64,000 nt of DNA. It comes from Nitzschia sp. pyKryTriq1 (taxonomy: Eukaryota > Bacillariophyta > Bacillariophyceae > Bacillariales > Bacillariaceae). The notes under the pieces are model-generated. The model was not told the DNA's origin. It ran no database searches and was given only the letters and a program-made list of their open reading frames with translations. Position 1 is the first letter of the stretch, and each line of letters begins with the position of its first letter. Location: NCBI GenBank assembly GCA_956465555.1, contig OY101125.1:870501-934500 (forward strand), written 5' to 3'. Made by a program: the position numbers and the translations under genes. Of this stretch, positions 9,806-19,393 are shown piece after piece.

Positions 9806-10588
9806 TTAACTACGAAGCTGTCGATCATGATTTTCCTTGTGGACGTTTCTGGAGAGTTTCACAGCTGTCATGGCATCCAAGGCAATAGTTTGACTCGCTT
9901 TCGAAGTGGCGGCCCCGGCTGCTCCAAGGGCTGACTTCACGGCTTGTTCTTGAATTCCGCCCTCGATGCCACTCAACAGAAGTGCTGGAGCAGCCATACA
10001 TGCTACCTTGGCATCTGTCATCATCATCATGCTCATGAACTCAAGTCCGTATCGCACATGTTCCGGTCTATAACACAGAAATCGGGGTTCCGACTCCAAG
10101 TATTTTGTTCCGAACTCGCTGATGACCCATTCCGCTGTTTCCTGTACCATTCCCGGCTGTAGTCGCAAAAGCTGCGGGCATCGTGTCACAAAATTACCAG
10201 GAGATGCACATCCCAGCCCCTGTAGTCCCTTTAGTGTTTCCTCCCAGAGCTGGCCGTGTTCCCACTCTGACGTATTTTGCTCGCTTTCTTTAGCGGTGTA
10301 TTCAAGTGAAGCGTCTCGAGAGGAGAGATCAAGAACCGGCCGAGAGTTGGCTTCTTCTAAAGTCTCCCAAGAAAGTTTGACAAGTGCTGTTTCAACATCG
10401 TACGTCGTTATGTCGCCCTTACTGTGATCTTCACTGCCAGAAAATTGAGCAGTGGTCGAAGAGTGGATGTGCCTCGATGGAAATACCCACCATTGGGAAT
10501 CGGGTTGAAAGCCTACCACCGGCTGGCACACAATTCTCACCAAGAGAAACTGCGCCAGCACAGCCTCCTTGAGTACGACATGCCGCAT
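9806..10588 (-). CDS. organelle-targeted helical-repeat protein, possibly mTERF-like
   Basis: 260 residues from an ATG at 10588. The first 26 residues form a hydrophobic signal (LKEAVLAQFLLVRIVCQPVVG) followed by FQPD; a Phe straight after the cleavage point resembles the diatom plastid ASAFAP motif, so plastid import through the ER is likely. The rest has short helical units with the spacing of mTERF repeats (LQGLGCASPGNFVTRCPQLL, then VISEFGTKYLESEPRFL, then ACMAAPALLLSGIEG). mTERF proteins bind organelle nucleic acid. Only about three units are visible, so the family call is weak. It converges on the epimerase gene with 41 bp between stops. Confidence 0.5.
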   Translation of the reverse strand: MRHVVLKEAVLAQFLLVRIVCQPVVGFQPDSQWWVFPSRHIHSSTTAQFSGSEDHSKGDITTYDVETALVKLSWETLEEANSRPVLDLSSRDASLEYTAKESEQNTSEWEHGQLWEETLKGLQGLGCASPGNFVTRCPQLLRLQPGMVQETAEWVISEFGTKYLESEPRFLCYRPEHVRYGLEFMSMMMMTDAKVACMAAPALLLSGIEGGIQEQAVKSALGAAGAATSKASQTIALDAMTAVKLSRNVHKENHDRQLRS

Positions 10589-11045
10589 GCTCCTGTTTAT
10601 CTATGTGGTTTCTTGGTGGCTTCAAAATAGAAAATACGATACTCGTGTTTGTTAACGGGGGCGGAGAAGTATTTCCAAACTGTCGGTAAGATACAATATC
10701 TCTTGTTGTTGTTGCTGCTGCTGCTATTAGCTACAGTGGCTGCTGTTATTGAGATGCTCATATTAGTCGTACCTAATACTAACAGAGGTTGGTCGTCGTC
10801 GACTACGAATAAAGATGGCGCGCTTCCGAAAATATAGCGGGAAGAATTCAGATGACGTAAGCGAGAATTTTTTGAGAATGTTCACAATACTGTGTAACAA
10901 ACTAAACAAGGGCAAACTTCCGATGATATCTTTTGCACTTTTGACATGGCATGTACATCATTCCGATGATGATTCTTCGTAAGGCAACGAATCTTGTCAT
11001 GCAACAACATGCGACATAATATCAGAAAGGACGGTTACCGAAATC
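10589..11045. other. intergenic region, divergent promoters
   Basis: About 450 bp between two genes transcribed away from each other. It has a short TTG/CTG triplet run at about 10702-10728 and A+T-rich stretches; no gene is seen. Confidence 0.4.
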
Positions 11046-12474
11046 ATGCCAAAGACTCTGATTTCCGTCGACCCCAAGAAGAGACCTTGGGAGCAGGAGA
11101 TTCCTCTGCACAACCGCTGGCACCCTGACATCCCTCCTGTCGCCTCTGTCAAGGAAGGGGATGTTTTCCGTGTCGAGTGCGTCGACTGGACTGGTGGTCA
11201 AATTAAAAACGACGACTCCAGTGATGATGTCAAGAATGTTGATCTTTCCCAAGTCCACTATCTCAGTGGACCCATTGAAATCGAGGGAGCTCAACCTGGC
11301 GACTTGCTCAAGGTAGAGTTCTTGAATTTAGGAACGCTGGAAGGCGACGAGTGGGGATTTACTGGATCTTTCGCCAAAGAAAATGGCGGTGGGTTCCTGA
11401 CTGATCACTTCCCCTGCGCCAGCAAGGCATGCTGGGATCTCGAAGGTATCTACTGTTCTTCACGGTGAGTTTCGCAAAAGAAAACATTATGGATGAGCTC
11501 AGATTTTCTCGTCGTATCTGCTCCTCACAAGTATCCGTCGTTGTCGTAGGCATATTCCTGGGGTTCGGTTTGCTGGCTTGATTCACCCTGGCCTAATCGG
11601 AACGGCACCCTCCGCTGACCTACTCAAAATGTGGAATGATCGCGAGGCAACTCTCGTGGCCGAGGAAGGAACCGAGAAGGAGAAGACCTTGTGTGGAAAT
11701 CTGCACACGCGTCCTTTGGCTTGTCTGCCAGAAGCAAAAGGAGCCATGCTGGGGAAACTTGGACATTTCAAGAAAAAGATGGAGGATGAAGCTTGGATGG
11801 CTATCGCCAAGGAGGCCGCTCGAACTGTTCCAGGTCGAGAGAATGGTGGGAATTGTGATATCAAGAACCTTTCCCGCGGATGCACGGTGTACTTTCCGGT
11901 GTTCGTTCCAGGAGCGAACTTAAGCATGGGCGACATGCACTTTTCCCAGGGAGATGGTGAAGTTTCATTTTGTGGTGCAATTGAAATGAGCGGCTTCTTG
12001 GATTTGAAATGTTCGGTTATCAAGGGCGGCATGAAGATGCTTCCGGTTGTCGGACCCTCGCCACTCTGCGTCAATCCCATATTTGAAATTGGGCCTCTCG
12101 AACCTCGATTCTCTGAATGGCTCGTCTTTGAAGGTGTATCTGTGGACGAACAGGGCCACCAGCACTACTTGGATGCCACAATCGCCTACAAGCGAGCTGT
12201 ACTCAACTGTATCAAGTACTTGTCACAGTTTGGATACACCGAAGAGCAAGTGTACCTCATGCTCTCCTGTGTACCTTGTGAGGGTCGCATTTCGGGCATT
12301 GTCGACGTTCCAAACGCTGTCGCAACTTTGGCGATTCCTCTTTCCATCTTTGACAAGGATGTTAGACCTCCCAGCACCTTAGAGGGATTAGCTTCTGGTA
12401 TCAAAGTACGAAACATTTGCATGTCAACGGAAGGGGGGGCTGTGCCTTATGATCCTCGCCTTGACGAAGAATAG
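11046..12474 (+). CDS. fmdA: formamidase (acetamidase/formamidase family)
   Basis: Two exons, 11046-11464 and 11550-12474, give 447 residues. The 85-nt intron runs gtgagt to cgtag and joins CSSR to HIPGVRFAGLIHPGLIG in phase. Formamidase hydrolyses formamide to formate and ammonium, a nitrogen-salvage step. Family landmarks are the opening with PWEQEIPLHNRWHPDIPP, the block LSGPIEIEGAQPGDLLKVE, the exon-2 start RFAGLIHPGLIGTAPS, LSRGCTVYFPVFVPGANLSM followed by GDMHFSQGDGEVSFCGAIEM, and the C-terminal MLSCVPCEGRISGIVDVPNA. All are intact and the length is normal for the long eukaryotic form. No signal peptide is seen. Confidence 0.92.
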
Positions 12475-13115
12475 AGGGTCTGAGGACGATGGGAAAGCAT
12501 GCAGCAACTAGAGCTAGACTTCAGTTCCGTGGCGGCGACCAGGGACCAACGAGCGTAACTTTCATTTTTATATAGTTTAAATTATATGTCGTATGTGCAT
12601 GTGCAAACGCAGTGCAGTACCTCTACTACTTTAAAAAGAAAGCAGAAAGAAACTACGGTACATGGTTTACCACCGCTAGTCTACCTGTAGTACTGTTCAC
12701 CGGGAAAAGCAGCATAGGAAAGAAGATCACGTTGATCATCGATGAATCATCAATCATCATCAATCAATCTCAATCGCCCGATTTCCGTTTGTCGGTTTTT
12801 ACTGTGTCCGTACGCCGCCCGTCGAAGATACGAAGATCCATCGTCGCGCGGTCCTTCCGCGCGGGCCCTCGTCGCCTACGCAGGTGACAGTACCAGGTAG
12901 AGTACCGGTATTACTGTACTTCACAGTACTTGGGTACTGCGCTTCGACGCGTCGCAGCCATTTAAAAAAATAAACTAATATCTTTTGATTTTGATGCTCG
13001 TTTGCTGGGCGTTTTCTGTTTTCTCCCTTACTCGTATTCTCTTCTCTATCGATACCCCAGAACTCCAACTCCTATCACGAACTATCACTCCGTTTTGCCA
13101 GTTTGTCTCCGCAAC
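12475..13115. repeat. intergenic region with one GTAC-rich cluster
   Basis: Holds the 3' end of the formamidase gene and the promoter of the methyltransferase gene. A short GTAC-rich cluster lies at about 12886-12935. The frame of the downstream gene reaches back to 13002 without an ATG. Confidence 0.4.
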
Positions 13116-14378
13116 ATGATTTTATCTCGAATATTGTGTCTTTGCCTTGGGCTTCATTCTATTGTTGTCGATGGCTTCCATGTTTCGTCCCGGCACTCGA
13201 AGAATCATCATCCTCGGCAACGACATCAGTGGGACCTTTTTGTAGCCGCCGAAGATGTGGATCTCATAGTGGACAGTGAGGACGGTGACGAGGATCTCGG
13301 TGTTCCTGATGCCTCTTCCCTGCGATCAATGACCTTTTCTAACCTTAGAAAGGATCAAGGACCTCAATTACTGTGTAATTTCCTAATGGAATTGGGCGCC
13401 TGCAGCACAAGCATTACGGATGCTGACTTGGGGACTGACGGGGAGACTCCTATTTTCGACGAATTCGATTCGTCCAGTATGACCCGCACCGCGGTAACCG
13501 TGCATGTGTGGGATCGTTGTGATGTATCGGCCCATTTCCCTGCCTCAACGAATTTCAACTGGATCATGGAGCTTGTCCTAGATGCCTTTCCAGACTTGCC
13601 CAACTATGAAGTTGCGCAAGTTGAGAACAAAGATTGGATGCTGCACGTTCAGAAAGCTTGGAAACCGATTGTATTACCTCCCTTTGTATTGAGGTTTCCA
13701 TGGCATACAGACGATATGGTCCAAGAAGCTTGGGCGGCATCAGACAGTGTCGCTGCGGAGTCAAACTTCGTCGATTTGAAACTGCAAGGGGGTATCGCCT
13801 TTGGTACCGGGGAACATCCTACTACACAGCTATGTATGGATTGGATCGCCAAAGTGCTTTCTTCTGGTGAAATACCCATCAAACGGGTTATCGACTATGG
13901 TGCAGGATCGGGTGTGTTGGGCATGGCCGCCTGCAAGCTAGACCCATCGGTGACCGCTGTGGGAGTGGACATCGATGTAGATGCCGTCCATATTGCCAAT
14001 GCCAACGCCGAAGAGAACAAGGTTACCATGACAAACTACTTGAGTGATTTGGTAAAGACGACCGACGATGAATCCCGAAGTGTCCTGCTCAAGGCATACA
14101 GCAGCAAGCAAGGTGATGTTGCCCAAGTCTTGCCCAACGATTTGAATGGCCCTATATTCGACGTGTGCGTCGCCAACATTCTCGCGGCACCTTTGGTGCG
14201 ACTTGCGCCTATCTTGGCTGGATTGCTACGGCCTGGCGGGAAACTTGGTTTGAGTGGAATTATGGCAAGTCAAGATGAAATGATTTTGGAAGCCTATGCT
14301 CCCCTTTTTGATGACGTACAAGTCGAACAAGTGCTAGGGGGGTGGATTCTAGTGACGGGAACACGCAAGCAAGAGTAA
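13116..14378 (+). CDS. prmA: ribosomal protein L11 methyltransferase (PrmA), probably plastid
   Basis: 420 residues, no intron. PrmA methylates ribosomal protein L11 using S-adenosylmethionine. The SAM-binding motif is VIDYGAGSGVLGMAACKLDP followed by VGVDIDVDAV; the FGTGEHPTTQLCM block and the NILAAPLVRLAPILAGLL block (here in VANILA) are PrmA signatures. The N-terminus has a hydrophobic signal (ILSRILCLCLGLHSIVVDG) directly followed by FHVSS, matching the Phe rule of diatom plastid presequences, so the target is likely the plastid ribosome. Residues about 40-200 are an acidic linker and an L11-recognition-like region. Start taken at the first ATG, right before the signal. Confidence 0.85.
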   Translation: MILSRILCLCLGLHSIVVDGFHVSSRHSKNHHPRQRHQWDLFVAAEDVDLIVDSEDGDEDLGVPDASSLRSMTFSNLRKDQGPQLLCNFLMELGACSTSITDADLGTDGETPIFDEFDSSSMTRTAVTVHVWDRCDVSAHFPASTNFNWIMELVLDAFPDLPNYEVAQVENKDWMLHVQKAWKPIVLPPFVLRFPWHTDDMVQEAWAASDSVAAESNFVDLKLQGGIAFGTGEHPTTQLCMDWIAKVLSSGEIPIKRVIDYGAGSGVLGMAACKLDPSVTAVGVDIDVDAVHIANANAEENKVTMTNYLSDLVKTTDDESRSVLLKAYSSKQGDVAQVLPNDLNGPIFDVCVANILAAPLVRLAPILAGLLRPGGKLGLSGIMASQDEMILEAYAPLFDDVQVEQVLGGWILVTGTRKQE

Positions 14379-14460
14379 TCACGAAAAAAGCAACTTCAAG
14401 GTTTATTGCTAGCAAAGAATACGATACAGGGAATGGCATTGGGTTTCTCTTTTTTTTCTT

Positions 14461-15622
14461 CTAGATTTCCAAAACACAGTCGGTGGGTGTTTCGTCCATG
14501 GGAACTTCATGGATGGTTTCCGGTGGCGGCGTTGGACGATGGCGACCAAACGAAGCTCGGGGGCGAGGGATACTTTTGGATGCCATGCGACTGAGACGAC
14601 GGATGACAGTAGATCGTTGGCGGTCATTGGATCGCGCTGTACCGCTGTATGGATTCTTCCCGGTTGCCGCGGCCATTGTCAGTCCAAGGGCAACGTTCAT
14701 CTTGGTATAATCCGTTAGAGGAGCCTTTTGAATGGTTTGGATACTGTCATTTCTGCGAGCCCCACGCGCAGAACTTTTGTCAACAGTCTTGTTAGAAATA
14801 GTGGGTGTTACGTCCTTGTCACGGGGAGCAGGAGGAGGCTTCTTGTTTTGACGACCTCTGCGACCTTTCCCTCCGCCGTTCGTGGACTGCTTACGCAATG
14901 GAAGGCCAGAAATGAATGACAACTTCGACCGGTGGGCCCGATCGAGCTGCTTTTGAATCGAACTCGCCGTTCTCAAAAAATTCTTGATAAGAGAAACGAG
15001 ATTCGAATCGTTGGTTCCATCGACCTTCTGGCTACGACACAAAACGATTTCCATGTCCTGTGTCTTCGTTGGATCCAAGGCCACTGTTTCATTTTGCAAG
15101 ACACGAGAATTTTCCCAAAGAACTTAATGGTGTGAGAATGTTGATCGAATGAAAAATCTAGGAACAAGCTTGTTGAATGCATAGAGTATCTAATAACTTA
15201 CGCGTGCAACTGTTAGTGAGTTGGGTCAGATAGTTCAATTCCAGTGCTTTGCGCATAACGGCCGTAGACGATGGTAAACATTTCATGATACAAGTGTCTG
15301 AACAAGAAGTGAGTAAGCGTCACTAAGCATTGTTTCTTCGGACGAAACTCAACCCCAATCCCAACTTACACAGGAAGAACGCCTTTGAGTCCCATGGAAC
15401 TTCGATGACAACGACAAAACCACCACACTGGAAACTGCAAATACCACGGTCGTTCAGTGACAAGGCTGCTCCCCACTCTTTACCAATGGATGCCAGATAT
15501 CGATTAATAGCATCGCGATATTTCTGGGATATGATCGAACAAGAAGACTCGCTCTCCAAGACACAGGATCGTCTCTTGCGTGGAGGCACGGCAGGCTGCG
15601 TCTGGGATCCATCCGTCGTCAT
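14461..15622 (-). CDS. CesT/type III chaperone-like diatom protein, three exons
   Basis: Exons 15622-15370, 15297-15202 and 15122-14461 give 336 residues. Introns are 72 nt (gtaagt...ttcag) and 79 nt (gtaagt...taag), both in phase 1. The N-terminal part reads YRDAINRYLASIGKEWG, LNDRGICSFQCGGFVVVIEVP, then ALELNYLTQLTNSCTLLWE. This order (helix, acidic strand pair, short strands, a Leu-Asn helix) recalls small CesT-fold secretion chaperones, and I have seen the pattern in diatom proteins; the match is by shape only. The C-terminal half is basic and disordered with LTDYTKMNVALGLTMAAATGKNPYSG. Two starts are possible, 15622 (used) and 15706. Confidence 0.6.
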
Positions 15623-15914
15623 TGCGATACCGTGTGTGCTGATGCGTTTCGTTGCAAGTCCGGTCGCAGCAAACTCAAAAAAGAAATTATGAGAGAGCCA
15701 CCTCATCTTCAATTCGAGGAGAATCTGCCCGTGGACATGCTGAAACCTTGTGAATGATCAAGGTCAAGCAACAATAAAGTATCGGTTTTCTTTGTCATGT
15801 TGGAGTGATGTTTTTGGAGTTTTCGAGGAGGAGCTGTCGCGCAATTATGATCAAAATTCGCCATTCGCCGCTCATCGCGCGCGCGAGTGCGCGAATGAGG
15901 CGGGGTTCGAGGTT

Positions 15915-15985
15915 CGCTACCGGTCTACCACCGGTACTGGTACTGCGTACAGTCTACTGTACAAGTACAGTACAGTAGACCTTGA
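15915..15985. repeat. GTAC/CCGGTA cluster
   Basis: A dense run of ccggt, ggtac and gtac words (ctaccggtctaccaccggtactggtact, then tgtacaagtacagtaca) between the CesT-like gene and the transposon remnant. It belongs to the intergenic palindrome family found throughout the window. Confidence 0.6.
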
Positions 15986-16072
15986 ACAGGGTCCTGTTAA
16001 TACAAGTAGATGTAGGTACATCTGCATAGTTATCGCGTTTCTCGGCGTTGAATTTGACATCACCTCGACCCT

Positions 16073-16315
16073 ATGAAACACGCTGCAGAACTGGCCCGCT
16101 GGTCTTCACACTGGTCTTCACACTCCTTGCAGGTGGGCGCTTGCGTCATCCTACACATAAGCGGATTCACCGAGCCACAAATCAAATTTCTCCTACGCTG
16201 GAAATCTGACTCCTTCATGGAGTACCTCCGCAACGTGTTCGAGGAAGACTTGCTGTTCAATTCTACTAGAGATCGAACCACATGGGGTGTTATGGCGCAG
16301 AGCAATTGGTTGTAA
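16073..16315 (+). mobile_element. fossil fragment of a tyrosine recombinase element
   Basis: A short frame carries SHSLQVGACVILHISGF followed by EPQIKFLLRWKSDSFMEYL. This is the C-terminal catalytic block of the tyrosine recombinases of Crypton-like or DIRS-like elements common in diatoms. Only this small part of the protein remains, with no flanking repeats or other element parts seen, so it is a broken, old copy. Which of the two element classes it came from cannot be told. Confidence 0.55.
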
Positions 16316-16828
16316 ATGCCTTTGGGGGCTAGAGGTGGGGATATCCCCTTTTAGCATAAAGCGTAACCCCCCGTCGAACCCAACATTCAAGTCCTATTGA
16401 TCAAACCTAGCATTGAATCCTATTGATCGAACCAGGAACGGGTTCTTTCGTAACCCCTCTATCGAACCAAGTAACCCCTCTATCGAACCAAGTTACGGGC
16501 TAGCTGCCCATACCTTCAGGTACCCATTATACATTCACTAATGACCACCGGTAAACGCGTCTCGGTGCTACATAGAGTAGAGTACTTGTACCGGCACAAG
16601 TACTTATCGTTGACAACCGATACCGTAGGCTATCTCACTCTGCTCTACGAATGCCACTGTCTTCATTGTACATTAGTTGCTTTTTCTAATCCCCGGCAAC
16701 GGGTGTATGGCAAGTGCGTTGTTTAGCTCATAGAGACAGTATCACATCAGCAAAACAACAACAATTATTATCACGAGTAAAATTTATAATGAAGAATATG
16801 AATGCACCGTCTAGCTACTTGTACGAAG
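16316..16828. repeat. intergenic region with a 21-bp tandem duplication
   Basis: A 21-bp unit, taacccctctatcgaaccaag, occurs twice head to tail at 16451-16492; looser copies of its gatcgaacc core lie at 16400-16440. Short GTAC words lie near 16580-16610. No gene is seen. Confidence 0.55.
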
Positions 16829-19393
16829 TCACATGAGGCGCTGCCCAGTAGTGTCATCAAACGAATGGTGCCCCCCCTGCTGCTGCAGTCGGTCCAACCA
16901 CTCTTCGAAGAACGGAGTCTCTCCAAACACGGAAGTTGTTAGTTTGTCGAGCCAGAAGTCTGCCTTGAAGTAAGAGCTAGCCGATTGCATGGACGCGACA
17001 TCTTTTGTAGAGTATGTTCCACGTCGATGTGCCGCATATGCACGCAATTTGGACAACGCCGAAAGGATCTCTCCCATCTCCTCGGGGCTGAAGCGCGGCT
17101 TTGATTCGTCACCGACCCGATGCTCCAACGCCTCTATCGACTTGATTATTTCCAGCATGGACCTATCCTTTCCTGAAATATCACTGAGTCGATTCGCCGT
17201 CTCACTGAATGATCGAATTAGGCTATCATGAGTCCCGGTTGTGTCAGAAATGAAGGTCGACGAGTCTACCGCGGCGTCAGCTTTGGATATGCTTTTCGAA
17301 AGGTGGCGGCGCGATTTTTTTGAGGCGCCATTCTTCACGAAGACCATTCTTCGGAAGGAGATTGTCCGCTTCGGTTTGCAAGTATCTGCTGACTCTCCCT
17401 CCACTTGCAGCTTTGGTGCAGAAGTGTGTATTAAACCTTGGCTAGTTTTGCTCTGCCGTGGTGACGAATCAGGCACCGATCTATGGGGTGCAATAACTTC
17501 AATTTCTTGAACATCACCTGCTGCATCGAGAAAATCCGGATCATCGGCACTGTCACTGTTCTTGATATTCACGACGATTTCTGTATCATCTTTTGCCTCA
17601 GACTTGGCTGAATTCCACCAATTGAATGTTCTTAATCTCCCCGCACTCTGCGATCGGTTTGTAGCATAGGCCTCTTTTGGTTCACTTCTTTGGTTTGAAG
17701 TTTGACTTCGCCGGCTCGATGAATTTGTTCTACTCGTATTTTTCTTTTCGACGTAGCGACTAGGACGAAGGATTCCATTTCCTGTGCTGGTCTTGGTCGA
17801 ACTTCCTTGAGCGTCAACAGGGGAGGCAGAATTCAATTTTCGCTTTGGAGATAAGCTCCTGGACGAAGCCGTTGCTGTTTTTTGCGGTTGTCTGGGAAAA
17901 GGTGAACGAGATCTTGAAGGCGGTCGTACGCGTGACTGTGGCTGGTGAGTAGCATTCATTTTCGGTCCTTTTCGAACCATCGATGGGGATCGAGATCGAA
18001 GATTGCTTCTTTCGCCCCTTTGACTTGAGGATGACGAAAACGGAGCAGGTGATCGTCCGCGTCTGATCGAAGGGGTGTGTGAATTGGTACTTTTCTGAGG
18101 TACATCCTTCGAAGGAGACCGAGATCGAGTGTTGATTTTCAGACTTGAGCGGCGATTCGTTGATGAAAATGAAAGTGAAGGTCGTAAAAAAGAAGGAGTT
18201 CGAGGTCGAGAGGGAGTTTTTGCATCGTCTGCTCTACTCGAAGCGCGATGCGGAGAAGGTGATCGCCCGCGTTGACCTGGCGGGGATGGAGCGGCGGCGG
18301 TATTCTTACCGCGACGTACCAAGGAAGGAGACCATCCTCGTCGCGAAGACGGACCGACGCTATTTCTGCCTTGTCGTTCAAGAGAAGGGGTTTGTGGTCG
18401 AGATACTGTTCTAGTCTCCCGTCGACTTGACTGCGAAAAGGGAGAAGGAGATCTTCCTCGTCGCGTAGGCGAGGACGTTGCGGTACTGGTACTCTTCCTC
18501 TCTTGTCGAAGCGAAGATGGGTACCACGATGGCGATACTGTTCTTGTTGTTCGTCGACTTGAGTGCGAAAAGGGGGAAGGAGATCTTCCTCGTCGCGCAG
18601 GTGAGGGCATAGCGGTACCAGTACTCGTCGTCCCTTGTCGAAAGGAAAATGGGGACCCCGCGTGAGATACTGTTCCTGTTGCTCGTTGACCTGAGCGCGA
18701 AAAGGGAGAAGGAGACCTTGCGACCACGTTCCTGCCTTGTCGACCCAACGACGAAGGCCGAGACGGATTTTCTGTTCTTGGTTCAGGGGAACGAGACGGC
18801 GGAAGTGAGGATGCGGCTTGCATCTCACCTTGTCTCAGTGTCGACGAAGTAGGCCCCCGCTCTTCTCTGATTAAATTGTTAGGTGAAGATGCACTTCCAA
18901 CTCGCCTAGTACGCAAGGACTGCGACCCCGGAGATGAGGATTTCCCATCTTCTTTTTTCGATGTCCTCGATCTTGATTGCAAGTTCGTATTATCGTTCGT
19001 GTTTCTAGTTCGCTGGAGATCCAATACTGAATAGTTAGTTCTGCGCTCAGTCTCGTCCATGGAAGTTGTTGTGTTGTTGCTGTCTCCTAGAGAAGGCGGT
19101 AGGGGTACTTTGAACGTGGTGCGTTTTGTCCGCTGAGAAAACGATTCAGATTGTTCTTGAAGCTGCTTTTTCCCCAACGAAGGAGAATGATCCCGACTTT
19201 GTTCACTCGTCCCGAGTCCATTTCCTTTGTGGTTGCTCGAAGTTCTCGTTGGAGATCTTCCTACAGGCTCTCTACTAGATTTCGCCGCCGATGATGGAGC
19301 GTTTACTAGTAGTAGCCCCCCTATGCGTATTCTCTCGACTAGGTCACTCCCATGAAGTCGCCCTTGATTGTTGGTGCTTGATCCAGACACCAT
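16829..19393 (-). CDS. Ser/Arg-rich repeat protein of unknown function
   Basis: 854 residues from an ATG at 19393, no intron. Most of it is disordered and rich in Ser, Arg and Pro. Residues about 190-410 hold several copies of a degenerate unit of about 40 residues, RRGRSPSPFSxSSRRxTRTVS followed by SxxRQxRxS; looser RSPSP motifs continue to about 560. The last 170 residues look structured: a basic stretch (KRTISFRRMVFVKNG), then helices (MLEIIKSIEALEHRVG, MGEILSALSKLRAYAAHRR) and FFEEWLDRLQQQ. RS/SP runs suggest SR-kinase or proline-directed phosphorylation and a link to splicing or cytoskeleton, but no RRM or other known domain is present. Function unknown. Confidence 0.65.
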   Translation of the reverse strand: MVSGSSTNNQGRLHGSDLVERIRIGGLLLVNAPSSAAKSSREPVGRSPTRTSSNHKGNGLGTSEQSRDHSPSLGKKQLQEQSESFSQRTKRTTFKVPLPPSLGDSNNTTTSMDETERRTNYSVLDLQRTRNTNDNTNLQSRSRTSKKEDGKSSSPGSQSLRTRRVGSASSPNNLIREERGPTSSTLRQGEMQAASSLPPSRSPEPRTENPSRPSSLGRQGRNVVARSPSPFSRSGQRATGTVSHAGSPFSFRQGTTSTGTAMPSPARRGRSPSPFSHSSRRTTRTVSPSWYPSSLRQERKSTSTATSSPTRRGRSPSPFSQSSRRETRTVSRPQTPSLERQGRNSVGPSSRRGWSPSLVRRGKNTAAAPSPPGQRGRSPSPHRASSRADDAKTPSRPRTPSFLRPSLSFSSTNRRSSLKINTRSRSPSKDVPQKSTNSHTPSIRRGRSPAPFSSSSSQRGERSNLRSRSPSMVRKGPKMNATHQPQSRVRPPSRSRSPFPRQPQKTATASSRSLSPKRKLNSASPVDAQGSSTKTSTGNGILRPSRYVEKKNTSRTNSSSRRSQTSNQRSEPKEAYATNRSQSAGRLRTFNWWNSAKSEAKDDTEIVVNIKNSDSADDPDFLDAAGDVQEIEVIAPHRSVPDSSPRQSKTSQGLIHTSAPKLQVEGESADTCKPKRTISFRRMVFVKNGASKKSRRHLSKSISKADAAVDSSTFISDTTGTHDSLIRSFSETANRLSDISGKDRSMLEIIKSIEALEHRVGDESKPRFSPEEMGEILSALSKLRAYAAHRRGTYSTKDVASMQSASSYFKADFWLDKLTTSVFGETPFFEEWLDRLQQQGGHHSFDDTTGQRLM

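Noticed and set aside
16451-16492. A CRISPR-like array
   Set aside because: Only two contiguous copies without spacers; this is a plain tandem duplication.
18139-18828. A 229-codon minus-strand frame
   Set aside because: It is a shifted frame of the SR-repeat gene on the same strand and arises from its repeat structure.
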